From: Oceaniglobus roseus
Lineage (GTDB): Bacteria > Pseudomonadota > Alphaproteobacteria > Rhodobacterales > Rhodobacteraceae
Assembly: GCF_002869745.1 (NCBI RefSeq)
Contig: NZ_PNOS01000002.1
Span: forward strand, 88,738-152,737
Length of the DNA: 64,000 nucleotides
Reading direction: 5' to 3'
In this document: positions 56,884-64,000 of the stretch, piece after piece
Layout: every line of letters begins with the position of its first letter
How positions within the stretch are numbered: position 1 is the first letter of the stretch
Program-made: the position numbers and the translations under genes
The notes under the pieces: generated by a model
The model's database searches: none
Told to the model about the DNA's origin: nothing
What the model saw: only the letters and a program-made list of their open reading frames with translations

Positions 56884-57531
56884 TCAGAACGCATAGCCGA
56901 AACGCGCGATATCCTCGGCGCAGAGTTCGGCCACCAGCGCGCGGGTCTGCGCGGTATAATGCGCGCGGTGCCCGGCCGTGCGGTCCGACCGGTTGGCGAC
57001 GGGAAGCGGTGTCAGCGCGAAGCCAAGATGCGCCTCGACCGGCGCGATGTCCTCGTCGAGGTGTTCGAGCCGCAGGAACACCGCGCCCCGCTCCGCCCCG
57101 TCCGACCCGCGGACGTAGGCTCCGAAGGGCATCGCCGTGAAGGCGGCGCGGGTCTGCGGGTGGCCGACGAACCCGCCGAAGTCGCTGGACCGCGCCAGCG
57201 TCACGGCCGGATGATCGAACGTCTGGGCGCAGAGCCAGTGGTAATAGCTCACCATCCGGTCCCAGGGATTGCGCACCAGCGTGAAGACGAGGCACTCAGC
57301 CTCGACATCCGGCGGCAGGACGCCCTCGATGTCGGCCAGGGTCGAGTGCTTCCAGAGCCGCCCCCGCGCATCCAGCCGCTTCAGCCGGCCGCGCCGCCGC
57401 TTCGCCTTCGGCGTGTCGCCGATCAGGATGTCGTCCTTCATCGCCCGGGCCTCCAGCGCGAGGGACAGCGCGGTGCCGCCGGTCTTGGGAATGTGCACGA
57501 AGATGAAGCGGCGGCCGGGCGAGATGATCAT
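56884..57531 (-). CDS. Sulfotransferase family protein
   Basis: A 215-residue PAPS-dependent sulfotransferase of the family 2 (carbohydrate/heparan-like) type. The 5'-phosphosulfate loop is FIFVHIPKTGGTALSLAL (residues 9-26) and the 3'-phosphate motif is LVFTLVRNPWDRMVSYYHW (about 82-100). The basic KAKRRRGRLKRLDARGRLWKH lies between. It probably transfers sulfate to a cell-surface saccharide or another hydroxyl acceptor. It is divergent from the acyl-CoA ligase gene. No other sulfation gene is nearby. Confidence 0.87.
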   Translation of the reverse strand: MIISPGRRFIFVHIPKTGGTALSLALEARAMKDDILIGDTPKAKRRRGRLKRLDARGRLWKHSTLADIEGVLPPDVEAECLVFTLVRNPWDRMVSYYHWLCAQTFDHPAVTLARSSDFGGFVGHPQTRAAFTAMPFGAYVRGSDGAERGAVFLRLEHLDEDIAPVEAHLGFALTPLPVANRSDRTAGHRAHYTAQTRALVAELCAEDIARFGYAF

Positions 57532-57669
57532 GGCGCCGAGGATAGACGATCGGCCTTCGGCGGGCCAAGGCGCGTCGCGCTGCCGCCTCTCACAAAGCGC
57601 TTTTCATCCCGCGGGGCGGGCGGCAATACTGCACCCTCAGGGACGCCGACGGACCGCGGGGAGGATACG

Positions 57670-59298
57670 ATGGGCTGGCTGCAAGACGAGACCGGGCTGG
57701 AGCGCTGCGCGGCCAATTTCGTGCCGCTCACGCCCCTTTCGCACCTGAACCGCGCCGCCGCCGTCTTCCCGGGGACCGAGGCGCTGGTCTATGGCGCCGA
57801 CCGCTGGACCTATGCCGAGTACCATGCCGACGTCTCGCGCTTCGCGGGCGGCCTTGCCGCGCTTGGCGTGGCGCCCGGCGACGTGGTGGCGACGCTGATC
57901 CCGAACCTCCCCGCCCAGGCCATGGCGCATTTCGCCGTGCCGGCGGCCGGTGCGGTGCTGAACACGATCAACACGCGGCTGGAAACCGACACGGTGTCCT
58001 ACATCCTCGACCATGGCGGGGCGAAGGTGCTGCTGGCCGACACCCAGTTCATCGCGCTGGCCGAGCAGGCGATCGACGCCGTCGACGGCCCCGCCCCGGT
58101 GCTGGTCGAGGTGCCCGATCCGGCGGCGGGTTTCCCGGCCACGGGGCGGCACATGACCTTCGCCGACCTGCTGACAAAGGGCGCGCCCGACACGCCCTGG
58201 ATCATGCCGCAGGACGAGTGGGAGAGCCTCGCGCTGAACTATACCTCGGGCACCACCGGGCGGCCCAAGGGCGTCGTCTATCATCACCGGGGCGCCTACC
58301 TGATGACGATGGGCACCGTGGTGTCGTGGCGGATGACGCTCTATCCCCGGTTCCTCGCCATCGTGCCGCTGTTCCACTGCAACGGCTGGAACCACACCTG
58401 GATGATGCCGATGCTGGCGGGCTGCGTCGTCTGCTGCCGCGACATCACGGCGAAGGCGATCTACGACGCCATCGCCGACGAGGGGGTGCAGTATTTCGGC
58501 GGCGCGCCGATCGTGCTGAACATGATCGTCAACGCGACGCCCGACGACCGCCGCAGCTTCGACCACCGGGTCGAGGTCTTCACCGCCGGCGCGCCCCCCG
58601 CCGCCGCGACCTTGGGCAAGATCGAGAAGCTGGGCTTCAACGTCACGCAGGTCTACGGACTGACGGAAACCTACGGCCACGTCACCGAATGCGTCTGGAA
58701 CGACGACGCCTGGGACGCCCTCCAAGGCGAGGAGCGGGCGGCCCTGAAGGCGCGCCAGGGCGTCGCCATGCCGATGATGGAGCACATCACCGTCGTCGAC
58801 GACGCCATGGGACAGGTGCCCATGGACGGCACGACCCAGGGCGAGATCGTGATGCGCGGCAACTCGGTGATGAAGGGCTACCTGAAGAACCCCAAGGCGA
58901 CCGAGGAGGCGTTCAGGGGCGGCTATTTCCACTCGGGCGACCTCGCCGTGCAGCACCCCGACGGCTATATCCAGATCGTCGACCGCGCCAAGGACATCAT
59001 CATCTCGGGCGGCGAGAACATCAGCTCGGTCGAGGTCGAGGGCGCGCTGATGCACCATCCCGACGTCTCGCTCGTCGCCGTGGTGGCGAAGCCAGACGAG
59101 AAGTGGGGCGAGGTGCCCTGCGCCTTCGTCGAGCTGAAGCCGGGCGCGACGGTGCGGGAGGACGAACTGATCGCCTTCGCCCGCTCCCGCCTTGCCGGGT
59201 TCAAGACGCCGAAGCGCGTGGTCTTCCAGGAACTGCCCAAGACCTCGACCGGGAAGATCCAGAAGTTCGCGCTGCGCGATGTGGCCCGCACGGTCTGA
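57670..59298 (+). CDS. Acyl-CoA synthetase (AMP-forming)
   Basis: A 542-residue ANL-family ligase forming acyl-CoA through an acyl-adenylate. Motifs: P-loop YTSGTTGRPKGVVYHH (about 192-207), A5 VYGLTETYGHVTE, A7-A8 YFHSGDLAVQHPDGYIQIVDRAKDIIISGGENISSVEVE, and the catalytic lysine in PKTSTGKIQKF near the C-terminus. The HTWMMPMLAGC region lines the acyl pocket. It resembles the medium/short-chain group also called AAE-like; the exact acid is unknown. Located downstream of the beta-oxidation operon, which suggests fatty-acid activation. Confidence 0.93.
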   Translation: MGWLQDETGLERCAANFVPLTPLSHLNRAAAVFPGTEALVYGADRWTYAEYHADVSRFAGGLAALGVAPGDVVATLIPNLPAQAMAHFAVPAAGAVLNTINTRLETDTVSYILDHGGAKVLLADTQFIALAEQAIDAVDGPAPVLVEVPDPAAGFPATGRHMTFADLLTKGAPDTPWIMPQDEWESLALNYTSGTTGRPKGVVYHHRGAYLMTMGTVVSWRMTLYPRFLAIVPLFHCNGWNHTWMMPMLAGCVVCCRDITAKAIYDAIADEGVQYFGGAPIVLNMIVNATPDDRRSFDHRVEVFTAGAPPAAATLGKIEKLGFNVTQVYGLTETYGHVTECVWNDDAWDALQGEERAALKARQGVAMPMMEHITVVDDAMGQVPMDGTTQGEIVMRGNSVMKGYLKNPKATEEAFRGGYFHSGDLAVQHPDGYIQIVDRAKDIIISGGENISSVEVEGALMHHPDVSLVAVVAKPDEKWGEVPCAFVELKPGATVREDELIAFARSRLAGFKTPKRVVFQELPKTSTGKIQKFALRDVARTV

Positions 59299-59415
59299 CG
59301 CCGGGTCCGCCGCGGATCGCTTCGGGGCAATGACATTGCCGCCACCCCGCCAGTGCCCTAGTGTCTGCCGGTGGAACAACGACGAGGCGGCGGAAAATGG
59401 CCGTCCGGCAGGCGG

Positions 59416-60432
59416 ATGACAGCACTCACGGAATACCAGCGGCTTGAAGCCAGCGGCATCTGGCGCTCGGGGCCCGGCGCGCAGCGGCGGGACGTGATCG
59501 TGTCCGTCGGCAACGCGACGCTGGCAATCTACGACATGAACGAGAAGGCGCTGGCGCACTGGTCGCTTGCCGCGGTCGAGCGCTGCAATCCCGGTCAGCG
59601 CCCCGCCCTCTACATCCCCGGCCCCGATGCCGACGAGATGCTGGAGATCTCGGACGACACCATGATCGACGCCATCGGGCGGGTCGCCACCGCCATCGCC
59701 CGGCGGCGGCCGCGCACCGGGCGGCTGCGCTACTTCATCGCCGCCGCGGCGCTTGCCCTGACGGCCTTCCTCGCGGTGTTCTGGCTGCCCGGCGCGATGA
59801 TCCATCACACGGTGCGCGTCGTGCCCCCGGCCAGCCGCGCCGACATCGGGGCGCGGATGCTGGAGACGATCCAGCGCATCGCCGGGCGCCCCTGCGCCAG
59901 CCCCGACGCCGAGGCGGCGCTGGACGACCTGGCCGAACAGGTGCTGCCGCGCAAGCCGGTGCGCCTCGTGGTGCTGTCCCGCGGGCTCGGCTTTGCCGAG
60001 CATCTGCCGGGCGGCTACATCCTGCTGAACCGTGCGCTGATCGAGGATTTCGACGGCCCCGGCCCGGTCGCGGGTTTCATCCTGGCCGAGGACGAGCGCG
60101 CGCGGGAGACGGATCCGCTGGAGCGGCTGCTTCGCGCCGCGGGGCCGCTTGCGGCGTTCCGGCTGCTGACCACAGGCAGCCTGCCGGAAGAGGTGCTGGA
60201 CGGCTATGCCGAGGCGCTGCTGCTGAGCGATCCCGCCCCGCTCGACGAGGCGCGGCTGCTGGCCCGCTTCGCCGAGGCTGGCATCCCCTCCACCGCCTAT
60301 GCCTATGCGCTCGACGCTTCCGGCGAGAAGACGCTGCCGCTGATCGAGGGCGATCCGGTCAGCCCCGAGATGGCGCGCCCGATCATGCCGGACGGCGAAT
60401 GGGTGGCGCTTCAGGGGATCTGCGGGGAATAG
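59416..60432 (+). CDS. Membrane protein with a degenerate M48-like peptidase region
   Basis: A 338-residue protein not recognised as a named family. The N-terminal 105 residues are cytosolic. One membrane helix (LRYFIAAAALALTAFLAVFWLPGAM, about 110-134) follows, then an exported domain. Around residue 205 the text HLPGGYILLNRALIED resembles the LPGGyI-x-n-x-GLie segment that precedes the HExxH site of M48 peptidases, but where HExxH is expected the sequence is FILAEDERARE, lacking the zinc ligands. It may be a pseudo-peptidase. Cys in RPCASPDA is single. Start at 59416 (GGCAGGCGG upstream). Function unknown. Confidence 0.65.
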   Translation: MTALTEYQRLEASGIWRSGPGAQRRDVIVSVGNATLAIYDMNEKALAHWSLAAVERCNPGQRPALYIPGPDADEMLEISDDTMIDAIGRVATAIARRRPRTGRLRYFIAAAALALTAFLAVFWLPGAMIHHTVRVVPPASRADIGARMLETIQRIAGRPCASPDAEAALDDLAEQVLPRKPVRLVVLSRGLGFAEHLPGGYILLNRALIEDFDGPGPVAGFILAEDERARETDPLERLLRAAGPLAAFRLLTTGSLPEEVLDGYAEALLLSDPAPLDEARLLARFAEAGIPSTAYAYALDASGEKTLPLIEGDPVSPEMARPIMPDGEWVALQGICGE

Positions 60433-60438
60433 GCGGCG

Positions 60439-60879
60439 TCACCGTGCCGCGTCGAGGCTGGAGCGCAGGACGACCATCCGCGTGCCGTTCACCTGCACCA
60501 CCACGTGACGCCCCCCGGCCAGGTCGCGCCGCTGCTTGTCGTAGTCGGTGTAGGGATAGATCAGGTACTTGTAGTTCCGCGTGACATCCCGGCCGTTCCT
60601 CGGATCGACCAGCCGCCGCGGCACCGTCTGGGTCCAGATCAGCGCCGTCTGCAATGCCCCGGAATAAAGCTGCTTGCCGCGGTAGGGGTTCAGCCGCCCG
60701 TCCTCCCAGGCCGGACGATAGCCCTTCGGAGTCCGGAACTGCGGCCCCGGGGGCGGAACCAGCAGCGCGCCTTCGCGCGTGGCGAGGTGCTGTTGCGCGG
60801 AGGCCGGCAGGGCAAGCCCCCCCGCCAGGGCGAATGTTGCGGCAGCGAGAAGACCCCGGAGGACTGGCATGCTCTTCAT
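60439..60879 (-). CDS. Hypothetical exported protein
   Basis: A 146-residue protein with a signal peptide MKSMPVLRGLLAAATFALAGGLALPASAQ cleaved after ASA. The mature part is basic and tyrosine-rich (PKGYRPAWEDGRLNPYRGKQLYSGALQTALIWTQTVPRRLVDPRNGRDVTRNYKYLIYPYTDYDKQRRDLA) and closes with VVVQVNGTRMVVLRS. No known domain. The start could be 60879 or 60870. It is convergent with the M48-like gene and lies just downstream of the upp gene on the same strand. Confidence 0.65.
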   Translation of the reverse strand: MKSMPVLRGLLAAATFALAGGLALPASAQQHLATREGALLVPPPGPQFRTPKGYRPAWEDGRLNPYRGKQLYSGALQTALIWTQTVPRRLVDPRNGRDVTRNYKYLIYPYTDYDKQRRDLAGGRHVVVQVNGTRMVVLRSSLDAAR

Positions 60880-60947
60880 CTTGTCGGTCCCCTCGTCGAT
60901 TTCACCATATCTGCCCCAACCCTTCCCGTGGGTAAAGCGGATTTGCC

Positions 60948-61580
60948 TCACTTGGTTCCGAACATCCGGTCCCCCGCGTCGCCGAGGCCGGGCACGATGT
61001 AGCCCTGTTCGTTCAGCCGCTCGTCCAGCGCGGCGGTGACGATGGGCACGTCCGGGTGCGCCTCGGCCATCCGCTTCACCCCCTCCGGCGCCGCCAGCAG
61101 GCAGAGGAAGCGGATGTCGGTCGCCCCCGCCTTCTTCAGCAGGTCCACCGCCGCGGCCGAGGAGTTGCCGGTGGCCAGCATCGGGTCCACCGCGATCACC
61201 AGCCTCTCGCCCAGCTCGGCCGGCAGCTTGCAGTAGTATTGCACCGGCTGGAGCGTCTTCTCGTCGCGGTAGAGCCCCACGAAGCCGACCCGTGCCGAGG
61301 GCACCAGTTCGAGGATCCCGTCGAGCAGACCGTTGCCCGCCCTGAGGATCGACACCAGCGCCAGCTTGCGCCCGTCCAGCACCGGCGCGTCCATCTCGCA
61401 CAGGGGCGTCTGGATGCGCCGGGTGGTCATCGCCATGTTGCGCGTGATCTCGTAGGCCAGAAGCTGGCTGATCTCGCGCAGCAGCTGGCGGAAGCCGGCG
61501 GTCGAGGTTTCCCTGTCGCGCATCAGCGTCAGCTTGTGCTGCACGAGGGGGTGGCGGACGACGGTCAGGTGCTCGGTCAT
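60948..61580 (-). CDS. upp: Uracil phosphoribosyltransferase
   Basis: A 210-residue enzyme making UMP from uracil and PRPP. The PRPP-binding loop is [21 protein letters not shown], and the N-terminal [41 protein letters not shown] plus C-terminal [25 protein letters not shown] are diagnostic. Its ATG overlaps the add stop by four bases. Last gene of deoA-deoB-add-upp. Confidence 0.97.
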   Translation of the reverse strand: MTEHLTVVRHPLVQHKLTLMRDRETSTAGFRQLLREISQLLAYEITRNMAMTTRRIQTPLCEMDAPVLDGRKLALVSILRAGNGLLDGILELVPSARVGFVGLYRDEKTLQPVQYYCKLPAELGERLVIAVDPMLATGNSSAAAVDLLKKAGATDIRFLCLLAAPEGVKRMAEAHPDVPIVTAALDERLNEQGYIVPGLGDAGDRMFGTK

Positions 61581-62563
61581 CGGGTCTCCAGTCGTTTCTT
61601 CAGGGTCTCTTTGGTGGCGGCGTCGCAGAAGGCGGCGTCGAGGCTGGTCCGCTCGATCTCCTCGAACACGCCCTCGTCCCAGTCGAAGGCCTCGGCCAGG
61701 CGGTCGTATTCGCGGCTCATCGTGGTGTGGAAGAACGGCGGATCGTCGGTCGAGACCGTGACCTTCACGCCCTTCGCGCGCAGTTTCTCGACCGGGTGGT
61801 CGCGCCAGGTCGGATAGAGGCCGAGGGCGACGTTCGAGCCCGGGCAGACCTCCAGCACGATGCCGTCCTCGGCCAGCCGGTCCACCAGCGCCGGATCCTC
61901 GATCGCGCGCACGCCATGGCCGATGCGTTCGACCCGGAGGCGATCCAGAGCGTCCCGGACCGACTGCGGCCCGCCCCATTCGCCCGCGTGGGCGGTCAGC
62001 CGAAGCCCGGCCTCGCGCGCCATGTCGAAGGCCCAGGCGAAGTCCTTCAGGTGGCCCGCCTTCTCGTCCCCGCCGATGCCGAACCCGGTGATGAACTCAC
62101 CGGCGGTCTCGGCGGCGCAGAGCGCGGTTTCCTTCGCCTTGTCGGGACCGAAGTGCCGGATCGGCGTGACGATGCCGCGCAGCACGATGCCGTCGCTGCG
62201 CTCGGCCGCCTCCGCCGCCTCGCGGATCGCGTGGAGATAGTCGCGCCAGGCCGAAACGTCGCGGCCGCCGCAGAAGTCGGGCGACAGGAACGTCTCGACA
62301 TAGATCACGCCGTGGGCCGCGCATTCGGCCAGGACGGCAGAGGTGAGCCGGGCATAGTCCTCGGGCGTCCGCAGCACCGAGGTCGCGGCCTCGTAGACCT
62401 TCAGGAAATCCCAGAAATCGGCATAGGCATAGTGGCCCCGTTCGTCGAAGATCCCCGGGATGTCGATGGACTTCTCCTTCGCCAGCCCGCGCACGAAGGC
62501 GGGCGGCGCCGCGCCTTCGAGGTGCAGGTGCAGTTCGATCTTCGGACGGGTCGCAAGGCTCAC
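61577..62563 (-). CDS. add: Adenosine deaminase
   Basis: A 328-residue zinc enzyme converting adenosine (and deoxyadenosine) to inosine. Metal and catalytic motifs: [13 protein letters not shown] (His pair), [10 protein letters not shown] (His and Glu), [12 protein letters not shown], and [11 protein letters not shown] (Asp-Asp). The GTG at 62563 with GGAG six bases upstream is the start; it overlaps the deoB stop by four bases (GTGA). Third gene of the salvage operon; it supplies inosine for phosphorolysis. Confidence 0.96.
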   Translation of the reverse strand: MSLATRPKIELHLHLEGAAPPAFVRGLAKEKSIDIPGIFDERGHYAYADFWDFLKVYEAATSVLRTPEDYARLTSAVLAECAAHGVIYVETFLSPDFCGGRDVSAWRDYLHAIREAAEAAERSDGIVLRGIVTPIRHFGPDKAKETALCAAETAGEFITGFGIGGDEKAGHLKDFAWAFDMAREAGLRLTAHAGEWGGPQSVRDALDRLRVERIGHGVRAIEDPALVDRLAEDGIVLEVCPGSNVALGLYPTWRDHPVEKLRAKGVKVTVSTDDPPFFHTTMSREYDRLAEAFDWDEGVFEEIERTSLDAAFCDAATKETLKKRLETR

Positions 62564-63753
62564 AGCAGGCTCCTCCCGCGCTTGAGGGACAGGCCCAGGT
62601 GGGCGGCAAGGGTGGCGGCGACGTCGACGAAGGCGCAGAGGCCAAGCGCCTTCACCCCCGCCCCCTGGATCAGCACCGGCACCCGTTCGCGCGTGTGCTC
62701 GGTGCCCCGCCAGGTCGGGTCGTTGCCGTGGTCGGCGGTGATCAGCAGCAGGTCGCCCTCGCGCATCCGCGCGGTCAGCTCCGGCAGGGCGGCGTCGAAC
62801 CATTCGAGGTGGCGGGCATAGCCCGAGACGTCGCGGCGGTGGCCGTAGACGCTGTCGAACTCCACGAAGTTGGCGAAGACCAGCGCCTTGTCCTCCGCCG
62901 TCTCGATCCGCCCCTTCAGCGCCTCCATAAGGTCGGCGTCCGGCCCCTTGTCCACCGTGTCGATGCCCTGCATCGAGAAGATGTCGCCGATCTTGCCCAC
63001 GGCATGCACCCTGCCGCCCGCCCCCTGCACCGCGTCGCAGAGCGAGGGCTCGGGCAGGGCGATGGCATAGTCGTGGCGGTTGGCGGTGCGTCGGAAGCCC
63101 GTCTCCGGCGTGCCGAGGAACGGACGCGCGATCACCCGCCCGACCTTCATCGCGTGCAGGTGCGGCGCAAGGTCCCGGCAGAGTTTCCAGAGCCGTTCGA
63201 GGCCGAAGCGCTCTTCGTGGGCGGCGATCTGGAAGACGCTGTCGGCAGAGGTATAGCAGATGGGCCAGCCGGTCTTCATGTGCTCGGCCCCGAGGCGGGC
63301 GATGATCTCGGTCCCCGAGGCGTGACAGTCGCCGAGGATGCCGTCGGTGCCCGCGAGCCTTGCCGCCAGCGCCGACAGCTCGGGCGGGAAGGCCGGGACG
63401 GTTTCGGGGAAGGTCGTCCAGTCCCAGGGCACCGGCACGCCCGCCAGCTCCCAGTGGCCCGAGGGCGTGTCCTTGCCCTTCGACACCTCGCTGGCCGCAC
63501 CCCACCCCCCCTGCGGTTCCGCCTCCAGCCCCGGCGTTGCGGCGCCCGAGGCGAGGCGGATCGCGGCGCCGAGGCCGAGGGCATCCATGTGCGGCAGGCG
63601 CAGGGGGCCCGACCGCCCCTCCTCCGCCTTGCCCGCGGCGCAGGCGGCGGCGATGTGTGCGAGCGTGTTGGCACCCGCGTCGCCGAAGGCGTCGGCGTCC
63701 GGGGCACCGCCGCAGCCGACGGAATCGAGCACGATCAGGATGGCGCGGGGCAT
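62560..63753 (-). CDS. deoB: Phosphopentomutase
   Basis: A 397-residue alkaline-phosphatase-superfamily mutase interconverting (deoxy)ribose 1- and 5-phosphate. The metal-site start MPRAILIVLDSVGCGGAPDADAFGDAGANTLAHIA and the later LLLITADHGNDPTWRGTEHTRERVPVL are diagnostic, as is PSGHWELAGVPVPWDWTTFPE. Length is normal. Its start overlaps the end of deoA by 19 bases. It links nucleoside phosphorolysis to central metabolism. Confidence 0.97.
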   Translation of the reverse strand: MPRAILIVLDSVGCGGAPDADAFGDAGANTLAHIAAACAAGKAEEGRSGPLRLPHMDALGLGAAIRLASGAATPGLEAEPQGGWGAASEVSKGKDTPSGHWELAGVPVPWDWTTFPETVPAFPPELSALAARLAGTDGILGDCHASGTEIIARLGAEHMKTGWPICYTSADSVFQIAAHEERFGLERLWKLCRDLAPHLHAMKVGRVIARPFLGTPETGFRRTANRHDYAIALPEPSLCDAVQGAGGRVHAVGKIGDIFSMQGIDTVDKGPDADLMEALKGRIETAEDKALVFANFVEFDSVYGHRRDVSGYARHLEWFDAALPELTARMREGDLLLITADHGNDPTWRGTEHTRERVPVLIQGAGVKALGLCAFVDVAATLAAHLGLSLKRGRSLL

Positions 63754-64000
63754 GGGAGCACCTCGTGTATCAGCGTCCGACTTGTCTCAGGCGCCGCCTC
63801 CGCGATGCGGATGGCGCGCTGCACCGACAGGCGCGCCCGCTCGGCCGCCTCCGCCGTGGCGGCATGGACCATGGCAAGGGGCTGGCCCGCCTCGACCCTT
63901 TCGCCAAGGCGGACCACGGCGGAAAGGCCCACGGCGGGGTCGATCCTGTCGGTCTCGACCTGCCGCCCGCCGCCGAGGGCGACGACGGCCTGGCCGAGGG
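63735..64000 (-). CDS. deoA: Thymidine phosphorylase, C-terminal part (partial)
   Basis: Only the last 87 codons are in the window; the 5' part lies beyond 64000. The readable end contains LGQAVVALGGGRQVETDRIDPAVGLSAVVRLGERVEAGQPLAMVHAA, typical of the C-terminal domain of pyrimidine-nucleoside phosphorylases, which split thymidine or deoxyuridine into base and deoxyribose 1-phosphate. It overlaps deoB by 19 bases, which indicates coupled translation. First visible gene of deoA-deoB-add-upp. Confidence 0.9.
   Translation of the reverse strand, partial: LGQAVVALGGGRQVETDRIDPAVGLSAVVRLGERVEAGQPLAMVHAATAEAAERARLSVQRAIRIAEAAPETSRTLIHEVLPCPAPS

Overview
The window looks like chromosomal DNA of a high-GC alphaproteobacterium of the Rhodobacteraceae/Paracoccaceae type. 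The evidence is G/C-rich third codon positions, HWE-kinase signalling, a DUF1330 protein, PuuD-type urate oxidation, an allantoinase-OHCU decarboxylase fusion, a DUF3309 protein, paired cold-shock genes and promoters matching the alphaproteobacterial EcfG consensus. About 65 protein genes, one tRNA (Ala, anticodon CGC), one tandem glycine riboswitch and many palindromic intergenic repeats can be supported. There is no phage, transposase, rRNA or CRISPR array.

Layout: (1) 1-5.5 kb: tail of a probable gamma-glutamyltransferase, DUF1330 protein, Na+/alanine symporter, universal stress protein, RimK with an aspartoacylase-like partner, MOSC protein. (2) 5.6-10.1 kb: a small general-stress neighbourhood. 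A single-domain response regulator, an HWE kinase and a DUF3309 membrane peptide each follow a perfect GGAAC-N16/17-CGTT element; ettA lies among them with a decayed repeat of its own tail. (3) 10.3-18.1 kb: CreA, a cysteine-cluster protein, two cold-shock genes sharing a leader element, an SLC13 permease, and a minus-strand SRAP-ParA-methyltransferase group whose SRAP protein has proline instead of the catalytic cysteine. (4) 18-27.3 kb: M24 hydrolase, ExoD, then purine-ring catabolism (puuD, uraH, puuE-uraD, allA, allE), interrupted between allA and allE by a markedly AT-richer island with one KAP-like P-loop NTPase. (5) 27.3-34.4 kb: tRNA-Ala, DUF2254 protein, riboswitch-controlled gcvT-gcvH-gcvP, map. 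(6) 34.5-46.6 kb: GGCT-like protein, adenine deaminase, a candidate small RNA, an AmpR-like regulator, a canonical SRAP protein, MFS pump, 5'-nucleotidase, DUF952-pyrD, MATE pump and two thioesterases. (7) 46.6-60.9 kb: a 10-TM metal exporter behind a Fur/Mur-like operator, two MerR regulators, a beta-oxidation operon (acyl-CoA dehydrogenase, RHH-like protein, GST, thiolase, FadJ-type enzyme), Hint-domain protein, sulfotransferase, acyl-CoA ligase and a degenerate M48-like protein. (8) 60.9-64 kb: nucleoside salvage operon deoA-deoB-add-upp with translational overlaps.

Taken together the window is metabolic core with a purine theme (ring degradation, adenine and adenosine deamination, nucleoside salvage, 5'-nucleotidase, pyrimidine synthesis), glycine cleavage and fatty-acid oxidation. 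The least explained parts are the NTPase island, the Pro2 SRAP operon, the plus-strand terminator with no gene upstream (36.9-37.07 kb), the metal-cluster protein and several repeat families. All assignments come from reading motifs and context; no database search was run.
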